A stretch of 64,000 bases of DNA from positions 33,569,501-33,633,500 of the forward strand of contig NC_079878.1 in assembly GCF_029227915.1 (NCBI RefSeq), in the 5' to 3' direction. The notes under the pieces were generated by a model. The model was not told the DNA's origin, did not search any database, and worked only from the letters and a program-made list of their open reading frames with translations. Below are positions 1-12,549 of this stretch, piece after piece (positions within the stretch are counted from its first letter, which is position 1; each line of letters opens with the position of its first letter). Source of the stretch: Hydractinia symbiolongicarpus (Eukaryota > Cnidaria > Hydrozoa > Anthoathecata > Hydractiniidae). The position numbers and the translations under genes are program-made.

Positions 1-1090
1 GAAAAAAAAATTTAAAAAATCGTTCGGGAAATGAGTTTACTCCCTGGGTACTTTCTTTGTATACGTTCGACTATACGAGCCAAGCCCCGGATTTACGGGA
101 AAACGCGGGATTTCGTTTGCCGGCGATTAAACCTCTTTCATTAAGCGTCTCATCAAAAATGAAAACATTTTTGAAAACTACAAGTCTCATGCGTTTTAGT
201 GGTAAAAAATAATATAAAAAATCGTTCGGGAAATGAGTTTACTCCCTGGGTACTTTATTTGTATACTTTTGACTATACGGGCCAAGCCGGGATTTACGGG
301 AAATCGCGGGTTTTCGTTTGCCGGCGATAAAACTTCTTTTATTCAGCGTCTCATCAAAAATGAAAACATTTTTAAAAACTACAAGTCTTATGCGTTTTAG
401 TGGTGAAAAAATAATTTAAAAAATCGTTCTGGAAATGAGTTTACTCACAGGGTACTTTCTTTGTATACATTCGACTATACGGGCCAAGCCCGGGATTTAC
501 GGGAAATCGCGGGTTTTCGTTTTCCGGCGATTAAACCTCTTTCATTAAGCGTCTCATCAAAAATGAAAACTTTTTTGAAAACTACAAGTCTAATGCGTTT
601 TATTGTTGAAAAAAAAATTTAAAAAATCGTTCGGGAAATGAGTTTACTCCCTGGGTACTTTCTTTGTATACATTCGACTATACGGGCCAAGCCCCGGATT
701 TACGGGAAAACGCGGGATTTCGTTTGCCGGCGATTAAACCTCTTTCATTAAGCGTCTCATCAAAAATGAAAACATTTTTGAAAACTACAAGTCTCATGCG
801 TTTTAGTGGTAAAAAAATAATATAACAAATCGTTCGGGAAATGAGTTTACTCCCTGGGTACTTTATTTGTATACTTTTGACTATACGGGCCAAGCCGGGA
901 TTTACGGGAAATCGCGGGTTTTCGTTTGCCGGCGATTAAACTTCTTTTATTCAGCGTCTCATCAAAAATGAAAACATTTTTAAAAACTACAAGTCTTATG
1001 CGTTTTAGTGGTGAAAAAATAATTTAAAAAATCGTTCTGGAAATGAGTTTACTCACAGGGTACTTTCTTTGTATACATTCGACTATACGT
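1..1090 (+). repeat. Trimeric higher-order repeat, 607 bp, about 1.8 copies
   Basis: The S4 word CCCCGG occurs at 85 and 692 (607 bp apart). The next two monomers (a TTATTTGTATAC unit, then a CTCACAGGG unit) repeat in the same order. The copies diverge near 1090, where the second shows ACGTGCC and ACGAGAAATC. One copy differs at 605 (TATTGTTG against AGTGGTAA). Confidence 0.75.
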
Positions 1091-2260
1091 GCCAAGCCCG
1101 GGATTTACGAGAAATCGCGGGTTTTCGTTTGCCGGCGATTAAACTTCTTTTATTCAACGTCTCATCAAAAATGAAAACATTTTTAAAAGCTACAAGTCTT
1201 ATGCGTTTTAGTGGTGAAAAAATAATTTAAAAAATCGTTCTGGAAATGAGTTTACTCACAGGGTACTTTCTTTGTATACTTTTGACTATACGGGCCAAGC
1301 CGGGATTTACGGGAAATCGCGGGTTTTCGTTTGCCGGCGATTAAACTTCTTTTATTCAGCGTCTCATCAAAAATGAAAACATTTTTAAAAACTACAAGTC
1401 TTATGCGTTTTAGTGGTGAAAAATAATTTAAAAAATCGTTCTGGAAATGAGTTTACTCACAGGGTACTTTCTTTGTATACTTTTGACTATACGGGCCAAG
1501 CCGGGATTTACGGGAAATCGCGGGTTTTCGTTTGCCGGCGATTAAACTTCTTTTATTCAGCGTCTCATCAAAAATGAAAACATTTTTAAAAACTACAAGT
1601 CTTATGCGTTTTAGTGGTGAAAAAATAATTTAAAAAATCGTTCTGGAAATGAGTTTACTCACAGGGTACTTTCTTTGTATACATTCGACTATACGTGCCA
1701 AGCCCGGGATTTACGAGAAATCGCGGGTTTTCGTTTGCCGGCGATTAAACTTCTTTTATTCAGCGTCTCATCAAAAATGAAAACATTTTTGAAAACTACA
1801 AGTCTCATGCGTTTTAGTGGTGAAAAAATAATTTAAAAAATCGTTCGGGAAATGAGTTTACTCCCTGGGTACTTTCTTTGTATACTTTTAACTATACGGG
1901 CCAAGCCGGGATTTACGGGAAATCTCGGGTTTTCGTTTGCCGGCGATTAAACTTCTTTTATTCTGCGTCTCATCAAAAATGAAAACATTTTTGAAAACTA
2001 CAAGTCTCATGCGTTTTAGTGGTGAAAAAATAATTTAAAAAATCGTTCTGGAAATGAGTTTACTCACAGGGTACTTTCTTTGTATACATTCGACTTTACG
2101 GGCCAAGCCCGGGATTTACGGGAAATTGCGGGTTTTCGTTTGCCGGCGATTAAACTTCTTTTATTCAGCGTCTCATCAAAAATGAAAACATTTTTAAAAA
2201 CTACAAGTCTTATGCGTTTTAGTGGGGAAAATATAATTTAAAAAATCGTTCTGGAAATGA
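1091..2260 (+). repeat. Mixed S1/S2 monomers, with a segment shared with 6,804-7,305
   Basis: S1 units with ACGTGCC and ACGAGAAATC occur at about 1088 and 1694, three monomers apart, separated by S2 units. The right part, about 1740-2240, is repeated 5064 bp downstream: AATCTCGGG at 1921 and 6985, and GGGGAAAATATA at 2224 and 7288. There is no gene and no non-satellite sequence. Confidence 0.7.
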
Positions 2261-3680
2261 GTTTACTCCCTGGGTACTTTCTTTGTATACATTCAACTAT
2301 ACGGGCCAAGCCCCGGATTTACGGGAAAACGCGGGATTTCGTTTGCCGGCGATTAAACCTCTTTCATTAAGCGTCTCATCAAAAATGAAAACATTTTTTA
2401 AAACTACAAGTCTCATGCGTTTTAGTGGTGAAAAATTAATTTAAAAAATCGTTCGGGAAATGAGTTTACTCCCTGGGTACTTTATTTGTATACTTTTGAC
2501 TATACGGGCCGAGTCCGGGATTTACGGGAAATCGCGGATTTTAGTTTGCCGGTGATTAAACTGCTTTTATTCAGCGTCTCATCAAAAATGAAAACATTTT
2601 TGAAAACTACAAGTCTCATGCGTTTTAGTGGTGAAAAAATAATTTAAAAAATCGTTCTGGAAATGAGTTTACTCACAGGGTACTTTCTTTGTATACATTC
2701 GACTATACGGGCCAAGCCCGGGATTTACGGGAAATCGCGGGTTTTCGTTTTCCGGCGATTAAACCTCTTTCATTAAGCGTCTCATCAAAAATGAAAACTT
2801 TTTTGAAAACTACAAGTCTCATGCGTTTTAGTGTTGAAAAAAAAATTTAAAAAATCGTTCGGGAAATGAGTTTACTCCCTGGGTACTTTCTTTGTATACA
2901 TTCGACTATACGGGCCAAGCCCCGGATTTACGGGAAAACGCGGGATTTCGTTTGCCGGCGATTAAACCTCTTTCATTAAGCGTCTCATCAAAAATGAAAA
3001 CATTTTTTAAAACTACAAGTCTCATGCGTTTTAGTGGTGAAAAATTAATTTAAAAAATCGTTCGGGAAATGAGTTTACTCCCTGGGTACTTTATTTGTAT
3101 ACTTTTGACTATACGGGCCGAGTCCGGGATTTACGGGAAATCGCGGATTTTAGTTTGCCGGTGATTAAACTGCTTTTATTCAGCGTCTCATCAAAAATGA
3201 AAACATTTTTGAAAACTACAAGTCTCATGCGTTTTAGTGGTGAAAAAATAATTTAAAAAATCGTTCTGGAAATGAGTTTACTCACAGGGTACTTTCTTTG
3301 TATACATTCGACTATACGGGCCAAGCCCGGGATTTACGGGAAATCGCGGGTTTTCGTTTTCCGGCGATTAAACCTCTTTCATTAAGCGTCTCATCAAAAA
3401 TGAAAACTTTTTTGAAAACTACAAGTCTCATGCGTTTTAGTGTTGAAAAAAAAATTTAAAAAATCGTTCGGGAAATGAGTTTACTCCCTGGGTACTTTCT
3501 TTGTATACATTCGACTATACGGGCCAAGCCCCGGATTTACGGGAAAACGCGGGATTTCGTTTGCCGGCGATTAAACCTCTTTCATTAAGCGTCTCATCAA
3601 AAATGAAAACATTTTTTAAAACTACAAGTCTCATGCGTTTTAGTGGTGAAAAAATAATTTAAAAAATCGTTCGGGAAATG
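2261..3680 (+). repeat. Trimeric higher-order repeat, 609 bp
   Basis: GTTTACTCCC beginning an S4 unit occurs at 2261, 2870 and 3479, exactly 609 bp apart each time. Each period is an S4 unit, an S3 unit with TTATTTGTATAC and GATTTTAG, and an S1 unit with CGTTTTCCGG and CATTAAGCG. A diagnostic AAAAATTAAT occurs at about 2431 and 3040. The near identity of the copies suggests a recent tandem amplification of three monomers. Confidence 0.85.
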
Positions 3681-6304
3681 AGTTTACTACCTGGGTACTT
3701 TATTTGTATACTTTTGACTATACGGGCCGAGTCCGGGATTTACGGGAAATCGCGGATTTTTGTTTGCCGGCGATTAAACTGCTTTTATTCAGCGTCTCAT
3801 CAAAAATGAAAACATTTTTGAAAACTACAAGTCTCATGCGTTTAGTGGTAAAAAAATAATATAAAAAATCGTTCGGGAAATGAGTTTACTCCCTGGGTAC
3901 TTTCTTTGTATACTTTTGACTATACGGGCCGAGTCCGGGATTTACGGGAAATCGCGGATTTTCGTTTCCCGGCGATTAAACTTCTTTTATTCAGCGTCCC
4001 ATCAAATATGAAAATATTTTTGAAAACTACAAGTCTCATGCGTTTAGTGGTAAAAAAATAATATAAAAAATCGTTCGGGAAATGAGTTTACTCCCTGGGT
4101 ACTTTCTTTGTATACTTTTGACTATACGGGCCAAGCCGGGATTTACGGGAAATCGCGGGTTTTCGTTTGCCGGCGATTAAACTTCTTTTATTCAGCGTCT
4201 CATCAAAAATGAAAATATTTTTAAAAACTACAAGTCTTATAAGTTTTAGTGGTGAAAAAATAATTTAAAAAATCGTTCGGGAAATGAGTTTACTCCTTGG
4301 GTACTTTATTTGTATACTTTTGACTATACGGGCCGAGTCCGGGATTTACGGGAAATCGCGGATTTTAGTTTGCCGGTGATTAAACTGCTTTTATTCAGCG
4401 TCTCATCAAAAATGAAAACATTTTTGAAAACTACAAGTCTCATGCGTTTTAGTGGTGAAAAAATAATTTAAAAAATCGTTCTGGAAATGAGTTTACTCAC
4501 AGGGTACTTTCTTTGTATACATTCGACTATACGGGCCAAGCCCGGGATTTACGGGAAATCGCGGGTTTTCGTTTTCCGGCGATTAAACCTCTTTCATTAA
4601 GCGTCTCATCAAAAATGAAAACTTTTTTGAAAACTACAAGTCTCATGCGTTTTAGTGTTGAAAAAAAAATTTAAGAAATCGTTCGGGAAAGGAGTTTACT
4701 CCCTGGGTACTTTCTTTGTATACATTCGACTATACGGGCCAAGCCCCGGATTTACGGGAAAACGCGGGATTTCGTTTGCCGGCGATTAAACCTCTTTCAT
4801 TAAGCGTCTCATCAAAAATGAAAACATTTTTTAAAACTACAAGTCTCATGCGTTTTAGTGGTGAAAAAATAATTTAAAAAATCGTTCGGGAAATGAGTTT
4901 ACTACCTGGGTACTTTATTTGTATACTTTTGACTATACGGGCCAAGCCGGGATTTACGGGAAATCGCGGGTTTTCGTTTGCCGGCGATTAAACTTCTTTT
5001 ATTCAGCGTCTCATCAAAAATGAAAATATTTTTAAAAACTACAAGTCTTATGCGTTTTAGTGGTGAAAAAATAATTTAAAAAATCGTTCGGGAAATGAGT
5101 TTACTCCCTGGGTACTTTATTTGTATACTTTTGACTATACGGGCCGAGTCCGGGATTTACGGGAAATCGCGGATTTTAGTTTGCCGGTGATTAAACTGCT
5201 TTTATTCAGCGTCTCATCAAAAATGAAAACATTTTTGAAAACTACAAGTCTCATGCGTTTTAGTGGTGAAAAAATAATTTAAAAAATCGTTCTGGAAATG
5301 AGTTTACTCACAGGGTACTTTCTTTGTATACATTCGACTATACGGGCCAAGCCCGGGATTTACGGGAAATCGCGGGTTTTCGTTTTCCGGCGATTAAACC
5401 TCTTTCATTAAGCGTCTCATCAAAAATGAAAACTTTTTTGAAAACTACAAGTCTCATGCGTTTTAGTGTTGAAAAAAAAATTTAAGAAATCGTTCGGGAA
5501 AGGAGTTTACTCCCTGGGTACTTTCTTTGTATACATTCGACTATACGGGCCAAGCCCCGGATTTACGGGAAAACGCGGGATTTCGTTTGCCGGCGATTAA
5601 ACCTCTTTCATTAAGCGTCTCATCAAAAATGAAAACATTTTTTAAAACTACAAGTCTCATGCGTTTTAGTGGTGAAAAAATAATTTAAAAAATCGTTCGG
5701 GAAATGAGTTTACTACCTGGGTACTTTATTTGTATACTTTTGACTATACGGGCCGAGTCCGGGATTTACGGGAAATCGCGGATTTTTGTTTGCCGGCGAT
5801 TAAACTGCTTTTATTCAGCGTCTCATCAAAAATGAAAACATTTTTGAAAACTACAAGTCTCATGCGTTTAGTGGTAAAAAAATAATATAAAAAATCGTTC
5901 GGGAAATGAGTTTACTCCCTGGGTACTTTCTTTGTATACTTTTGACTATACGGGCCGAGTCCGGGATTTACGGGAAATCGCGGATTTTCGTTTCCCGGCG
6001 ATTAAACTTCTTTTATTCAGCGTCCCATCAAATATGAAAATATTTTTGAAAACTACAAGTCTCATGCGTTTAGTGGTAAAAAAATAATATAAAAAATCGT
6101 TCGGGAAATGAGTTTACTCCCTGGGTACTTTCTTTGTATACTTTTGACTATACGGGCCAAGCCGGAATTTACGGGAAATCGCGGGTTTTCGTTTGCCGGC
6201 GATTAAACTTCTTTTATTCAGCGTCTCATCAAAAATGAAAATATTTTTAAAAACTACAAGTCTTATGCGTTTTAGTGGTGAAAAAATAATTTAAAAAATC
6301 GTTC
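3050..6304 (+). repeat. Segmental duplication pair, offset 2026 bp
   Basis: About 3050-4278 matches about 5076-6304. CTACCTGGGT is at 3687 and 5713, and the S4 anchor is at 3479 and 5505. The copied segment includes the first S5 units of the window (CCCATCAAATATG with GCGTTTAGTGG). One copy has AAGTTTTAG near 4231 where the other has GCGTTTTAG. The pair diverges at TTCGGG versus TTCTGG near 6305. Confidence 0.75.
4125..5746 (+). repeat. Tetrameric higher-order repeat, 811 bp, two tandem copies
   Basis: Copies span about 4125-4935 and 4936-5746. The frame is fixed by AATCGTTCGG at 4271 and 5082, and by the uncommon GGAGTTTACT variant whose GTTTAC falls at 4694 and 5505, both offsets 811. The copies diverge after about 5746. 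The block also overlaps a 2026-bp displacement duplication. Confidence 0.8.
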
Positions 6305-9300
6305 TGGAAATGAGTTTACTCACAGGGTACTTTCTTTGTATACATTCGACTATACGTGCCAAGCCCGGGATTTACGAGAAATCGCGGGTTTTCGTTTGCC
6401 GGCGATTAAACTTCTTTTATTCAGCGTCTCATCAAAAATGAAAACATTTTTAAAAACTACAAGTCTTATGCGTTTTAGTGGTGAAAAAATAATTTAAAAA
6501 ATCGTTCTGAAAATGAGTTTACTCACAGGGTACTTTCTTTGTATACTTTTGACTATACGGGCCAAGCCGGGATTTACGGGAAATCGCGGGTTTTCGTTTG
6601 CCGGCGATTAAACTTCTTTTATTCAGCGTCTCATCAAAAATGAAAACATTTTTAAAAACTACAAGTCTTACGCGTTTTAGTGGTGAAAAAATAATTTAAA
6701 AAATCGTTCTGGAAATGAGTTTACTCACAGGGTACTTTCTTTGTATACTTTTGACTATACGGGCCAAGCCGGGATTTACGGGAAATCGCGGGTTTTCGTT
6801 TGCCGGCGATTAAACTTCTTTTATTCAGCGTCTCATCAAAAATGAAAACATTTTTGAAAACTACAAGTCTCATGCGTTTTAGTGGTGAAAAAATAATTTA
6901 AAAAATCGTTCGGGAAATGAGTTTACTCCCTGGGTACTTTCTTTGATACTTTTGACTATACGGGCCAAGCCGGGATTTACGGGAAATCTCGGGTTTTCGT
7001 TTGCCGGCGATTAAACTTCTTTTATTCTGCGTCTCATCAAAAATGAAAACATTTTTGAAAACTACAAGTCTCATGCGTTTTAGTGGTGAAAAAATAATTT
7101 AAAAAATCGTTCTGGAAATGAGTTTACTCACAGGGTACTTTCTTTGTATACATTCGACTATACGGGCCAAGCCCGGGATTTACGGGAAATCGCGGGTTTT
7201 CGTTTGCCGGCGATTAAACTTCTTTTATTCTGCGTCTCATCAAAAATGAAAACATTTTTAAAAACTACAAGTCTTATGCGTTTTAGTGGGGAAAATATAA
7301 TTTAAAAAATCGTTCTGGAAATGAGTTTACTCCCTGGGTACTTTCTTTGTATACTTTTGACTATACGGGCCGAGTCCGGGATTTAGGGAAATCGCAGGTT
7401 TTCGTTTGCCGGCGATTAAACTGCTTTTATTCAGCGTCTCATCAAAAATGAAAACATTTTTGAAAACTACAAGTCTCATGCGTTTTAGTGGTGAAAAAAT
7501 AATTTAAAAAATCGTTCGGGAAATGATTTTACTCCCTGGGTACTTTCTTTGTATACTTTTGACTATACGGGCCAAGCCCGGGATTTACGGGAAATCGCGG
7601 GTTTTCGTTTGCCGGCGATTAAACTTCTTTTATTCAGCGTCTCATCAAAAATGAAAACATTTTTAAAAACTACAAGTCTCATGCGTTTTAGTGGTGAAAA
7701 AAAAATTTAAAAAATCGTTCGGGAAATGAGTTTACTCCCTGGGTACTTTCTTTGTATACATTCGACTATACGGGCCAAGCCCCGGATTTACGGGAAAACG
7801 CGGGATTTCGTTTGCCGGCGATTAACCCTCTTTCATTAAGCGTTTCATCAAAAATAAAAACATTTTTGAAAACTACAAGTCTCATGCGTTTTAGTGGTGA
7901 AAAAATAATTTAAAAAATCGTTCGGGAAATGAGTTTACTCCCTGGGTACTTTTTTTGTATACTTTTGACTATACGGGCCGAGTCTGGGATTTACAGGAAA
8001 TCGCGGATTTTCGTTTGCCGGCGATTAAACTGCTTTTATTCCGCGTCTCATCAAAAATGAAAACATTTTTGAAAACTACAAGTCTCATGCGTTTTAGTGG
8101 TGAAAAAATAATTTAAAAAATCGTTCGGGAAATGAGTTTATTCCCTGGGTACTTTCTTTGTATACTTTTGACTAAACGGGCCAAGTTGGGATTTACGGGA
8201 AATCGCGGGTTTTCGTTTGCCGGCGATTAAACTTCTTTTATTCAGCGTCTCATCAAAAATGAAAACATTTTTAAAAACTGCAAGTCTTATGCGTTTTAGT
8301 GGTGAAAAAATAATTTAAAAAATCGTTCTTGAAATGAGTTTACTCACAGGGTACTTTCTTTGTATACATTCGACTATACGTGCCAAACCCGGGACTTACG
8401 GGAAATCGCGGGTTTTCGTTTGCCGGCGATTAAACTGCTTTTATTCAGTGTCTCATCAAAAATGAAAACATTCTTGAAAACTACAAGTCTCATGCGTTTT
8501 AGTGGTGAAATAATAATTTAAAAAATCGTTTGGGAAATGAGTTTACTCCCTGGGTACTTTCTTTGTATACTTTTGACTATACGGGCCAAGCCCGGGATTT
8601 ACGGGAAATCGCGGGTTTTCGTTTGCCGGCGATTAAACTTCTTTTATTCAGCGTCTCATCAAAAATGAAAACATTTTTAAAAACTACAAGTCTTATGCGT
8701 TTTAGTGGTGAAAAAATAATTTAAAAAATCGTTCTAGAAATGAGTTTACTCCCTGGGTACTTTCTTTGTATACTTTTGACTATACGGGCCGAGTCCGGGA
8801 TTTACGGGAAATCGCGGATTTTCGTTTGCCGGCGATTAAACTGCTTTTATTCAGCGTCTCATCAAAAATGAAAACATTTTTGAAAACTACAAGTCTCATG
8901 CGTTTTAGTGGTGAAAAAATAATTTAAAAAATCGTTCGGGAAATGAGTTTACTCCCTGGGTACTTTCTTTGTATACTTTTGACTATACGGGCCAAGCCCG
9001 GGATTTACGGGAAATCGCAGGTTTTCGTTTGCCGGCGATTAAACTTCTTTTATTCAGCGTCTCATCAAAAATGAAAACATTTTTGAAAACTACAAGTCTC
9101 ATGCGTTTTAGTGGTGAAAAAATAATTTAAAAAATCGTTCGGGAAATGAGTTTACTCCCTGGGTACTTTCTTTGTATACTTTTGACTATACGGGCCAAGC
9201 CGGGATTTACGGGAAATCTCGGGTTTTCGTTTGCCGGCGATTAAACTTCTTTTATCCAGCGTCTCATCAAAAATGAAAACATTTTTAAAAACTACAAGTC

Positions 9301-10339
9301 TTATGCGTTTTAGTGGTGAAAAAATAATTTAAAAAATCGTTCTGGAAATGACTTTACTCACAGGGTACTTTCTTTGTATACATTCGACTATACGTGCCAA
9401 GCCCGGGATTTACGAGAAATCGCGGGTTTTCGTTTACCGGCGATTAAACTTCTTTTATTCTGCGTCTCATCAAAAATAAAAACATTTTTGAAAACTACAA
9501 GTCTCATGCGTTTTAGTGGTGAAAAAATAATTTAAAAAATCGTTCTGGAAATGAGTTTACTCACAGGGTACTTTCTTTGTATACATTCGACTATACGGGC
9601 CAAGCCCGGGATTTACGGGAAATCGCGGGTTTTCGTTTGCCGGCGATTAAACTTCTTTTATTCAGCGTCTCATCAAAAATGAAAACATTTTTAAAAACTA
9701 CAAGTCTTATGCGTTTTAGTGGGGAAAATATAATTTAAAAAATCGTTCTGGAAATGAGTTTACTCCCTGGGTACTTTCTTTGTATACTTTTGACTATACG
9801 GGCCAAGCCGGGATTTACGGGAAATCGCGGGTTTTCGTTTGCCGGCGATTAAACTGCGTTTATTCAGCGTCTCATCAAAAATGAAAACATTGTTGAAAAC
9901 TACAAGTCTCATGCGTTTTAGTGGTGAAAAAGTAATTTAAAAAATCGTTTGGGAAATGATTTTACTCCCTGGGTACTTTCTTTGTATACTTTTGACTATA
10001 CGGGCCAAGCCCGGGATTTACGGGAAATCGCGGGTTTTCGTTTGCCGGCGATTAAACTTCTTTTATTCAGCGTCTCATCAAAAATGAAAACATTTTTAAA
10101 AACTACAAGTCTTATGCGTTTTAGTGGGGAAAATATAATTTAAAAAATCGTTCTGAAAATGAGTTTTCTCCCTGGGTACTTTCTTTGTATACTTTTGTAC
10201 GGGCCGAGTCCGGGATTTAGGGAAATTGCTGGTTTTCGTTTGCCGGCGATTAAACTGCTTTTATTCAGCGTCTCATTAAAAATGAAAACATTTTTGAAAA
10301 CTACAAGTCTCATGCGTTTTAGTGGTGAAAAAATAATTT
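6305..10339 (+). repeat. Sat-1 monomers, mainly S1/S2/S3, including a block copied to 40.7 kb
   Basis: Continuous monomers. About 7680-8990 is nearly identical to 40660-41970, offset 32980. Notable variants are a one-base loss in GTATAC near 6944, a set with GTGCCAAACCCGGGACTT near 8390, and a monomer near 10190 where ACTATA is deleted between CTTTTG and CGGGCC. No gene or foreign insertion was found. Confidence 0.8.
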
Positions 10340-11800
10340 AAAAAATCGTTCGGGAAATGAGTTTATTCCCTGGGTACTTTCTTTGTATACTTTTGACTAT
10401 ACGGGCCAAGCCGGCATTTACGGGAAATCGCGGGTTTCGTTTGCCGGCGATTAAACTTCTTTTATTCAGCGTCTCATCAAAAATGTAAACATTTTTAAAA
10501 ACTACAAGTGTGATGCGTTTTAGTGGTGAAAAAATAATTCAAAAAATCGTTCTGGAAATGAGTTTACTCACAGGGTACTTTCTTTGTATACATTCGACTA
10601 TACGGGCCAAGCCCGGGATTTACGGGAAATCGCGAGTTTTCGTTTTCCGGCGATTAAACCTCTTTCATTAAGCGTCTCATCAAAAATGAAAACATTTTTG
10701 AAAACTACAAGTCTCATGCGTTTTAGTGTTGAAAAAAAAATTTAAAAAATCGTTCGGGAAATGAGTTTACTCCCTGGGTACTTTCTTTGTATACATTCGA
10801 CTATACGGGCCAAGCCCCGGATTTACGGGAAAACGCGGGATTTTGTTTGCCGGCGATTAAACCTCTATCATTAAGCGTCTCATCAAAAATGAAAACATTT
10901 TTTAAAACTACAAGTCTCATGCGTTTTAGTGGTGAAAAAATAATTTAAAAAATCGTTCGGGAAATGAGTTTACTCCCTGGGTACTGTATTTGTATACTTT
11001 TGACTATACGGGCCGAGTCCGGGATTTACGGGAAATCGCGGATTTTAGTTTGCCGACGATTAAACTGCTTTTATCCAGCGTCTCATCAAAAATGAAAACA
11101 TTTTTGAAAACTACAAGTCTCATGCGTTTTAGTGGTGAAAAAATAATTTAAAAAATCGTTCGGGAAATGAGTTTATTCCCTGGGTACTTTCTTTGTATAC
11201 TTTTGACTATACGGGCCAAGCCGGGATTTACGGGAAATCGCGGGTTTTCGTTTGCCGGCGATTAAACTTCTTTTATTCAACGTCTCATCAAAAATGTAAA
11301 CATTTTTAAAAACTACAAGTGTGATGCGTTTTAGTGGTGAAAAAATAATTCAAAAAATCGTTCTGGAAATGAGTTTACTCACAGGGTACTTTCTTTGTAT
11401 ACATTCGACTATACGGGCCAAGCCCGGGATTTAGGGGAAATCGCGAGTTTTCGTTTTCCGGCGATTAAACCTCTTTCATTAAGCGTCTTATCAAAAATGA
11501 AAACATTTTTGAAAACTACAAGTCTCATGCGTTTTAGTGTTGAAAAAGAAATTTAAAAAATCGTTCAGGAAATGAGTTTACTCCCTGGGTACTTTCTTTG
11601 TATACATTCGACTATACGGGCCAAGCCCCGGATTTACGGGAAAACGCGGGATTTCTTTTGCCGGCGAATAAACCTCTATCATTAAGCGTCTCATCAAAAA
11701 TGTAAACATTTTTAAAAACTACAAGTCTGATGCGTTTTAGTGGTGAAAAAATAGTTTAAAAAATCGTTCTGGAAATGAGTTTACTCACAGGGTACTTTCT
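10340..11800 (+). repeat. Tetrameric higher-order repeat, ~810 bp
   Basis: GTTTATTCCC is at 10361 and 11171, and the rare GTGTGATG variant at 10508 and 11319, giving offsets of 810-811. Each copy contains S2, S1 (with CGCGAGTTTTCG), S4 and S3 units. Rare marker substitutions such as AAAATGTAAACAT are shared between the copies. Confidence 0.7.
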
Positions 11801-12091
11801 TTGTATACATTCGACTATACGGGCCAAGCCCGGGATTTACGGGAAATCGCGAGTTTTCGTTTTCCGGCGATTAAACCTCTTTTATTCAAAGTCTCATCAA
11901 AAATGAAAACATTTTTGAAAACTACTAGTGTGATGCGTTTTAGTGGTGAAAAAATAATTCAAAAAATCGTTCTGGAAATGAGTTTACTCACAGGGTACTT
12001 TCTTTGTATACATTCCACTATACGGGCCAAGCCCGGGATTTACGGGAAATCGCGAGTTTTCGTTTTCCGGCGATTAAACCTCTTTCATTAA
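11801..12091 (+). repeat. Two-monomer block duplicated 40 kb downstream
   Basis: This stretch matches 52055-52345 almost base for base, offset 40254, including rare markers such as CATTCCACTATACGG (about 12011 and 52265) and ACTAGTGTGATG. A single frame stays open across both monomers because the usual TAA in AATTTAA reads AATTCAA here. That is a property of this variant, not evidence of a gene. Confidence 0.75.
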
Positions 12092-12549
12092 GCGTCTCAT
12101 CAAAAATGAAAACATTTTTGAAAACTACAAGTCTCATGCGTTTTAGTGTTGAAAAAAAAATTTAAAAAATCGTTCGGGAAATGAGTTTACTCCCTGCGTA
12201 CTTTCTTTGTATACATTCGACTATACGGGCCAAGCCCCGGATTTACGGGAAAACGCGGGATTTCTTTTGCGGGCGAATAAACCTCTATCATTAAGCGTCT
12301 CATCAAAAATGAAAACATTTTTTAAAACTACAAGTCTCATGCGTTTTAGTGGTGAAAAAATAATTTAAAAAATCGTTCGGGAAATGAGTTTAATCCCTGG
12401 GTACTTTCTTTGTATACTTTTGACTATACGGGCCAAGCCGGGATTTACGGGAAATCGCGGGTTTTCGTTTGCCGGCGATTAAACTTCTTTTATTCAGCGT
12501 CTCATCAAAAATGAAAACATTTTTGAAAACTACAAGTCTCATGCGTTTT

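Noticed and set aside
20-40. A CENP-B box in Sat-1 (candidates ATCGTTCGGGAAATG and TTTCGTTTGCCGGCGA)
   Set aside because: Each matches only the TTCG/CGTT half. The 3' CGGG core is not at the required spacing, so the known box motif is not met.
8530-8724. A 64-codon open frame spanning a whole Sat-1 monomer, recurring at 9949, 14403, 43332, 44135, 48378 and on the minus strand at 58524 and 60550
   Set aside because: It follows from monomer sequence with few stops. It starts at TTG, has no visible promoter or Kozak context, and is frame-shifted in the abundant 202-bp (two-C) monomers. Copies change by indel as freely as by substitution.
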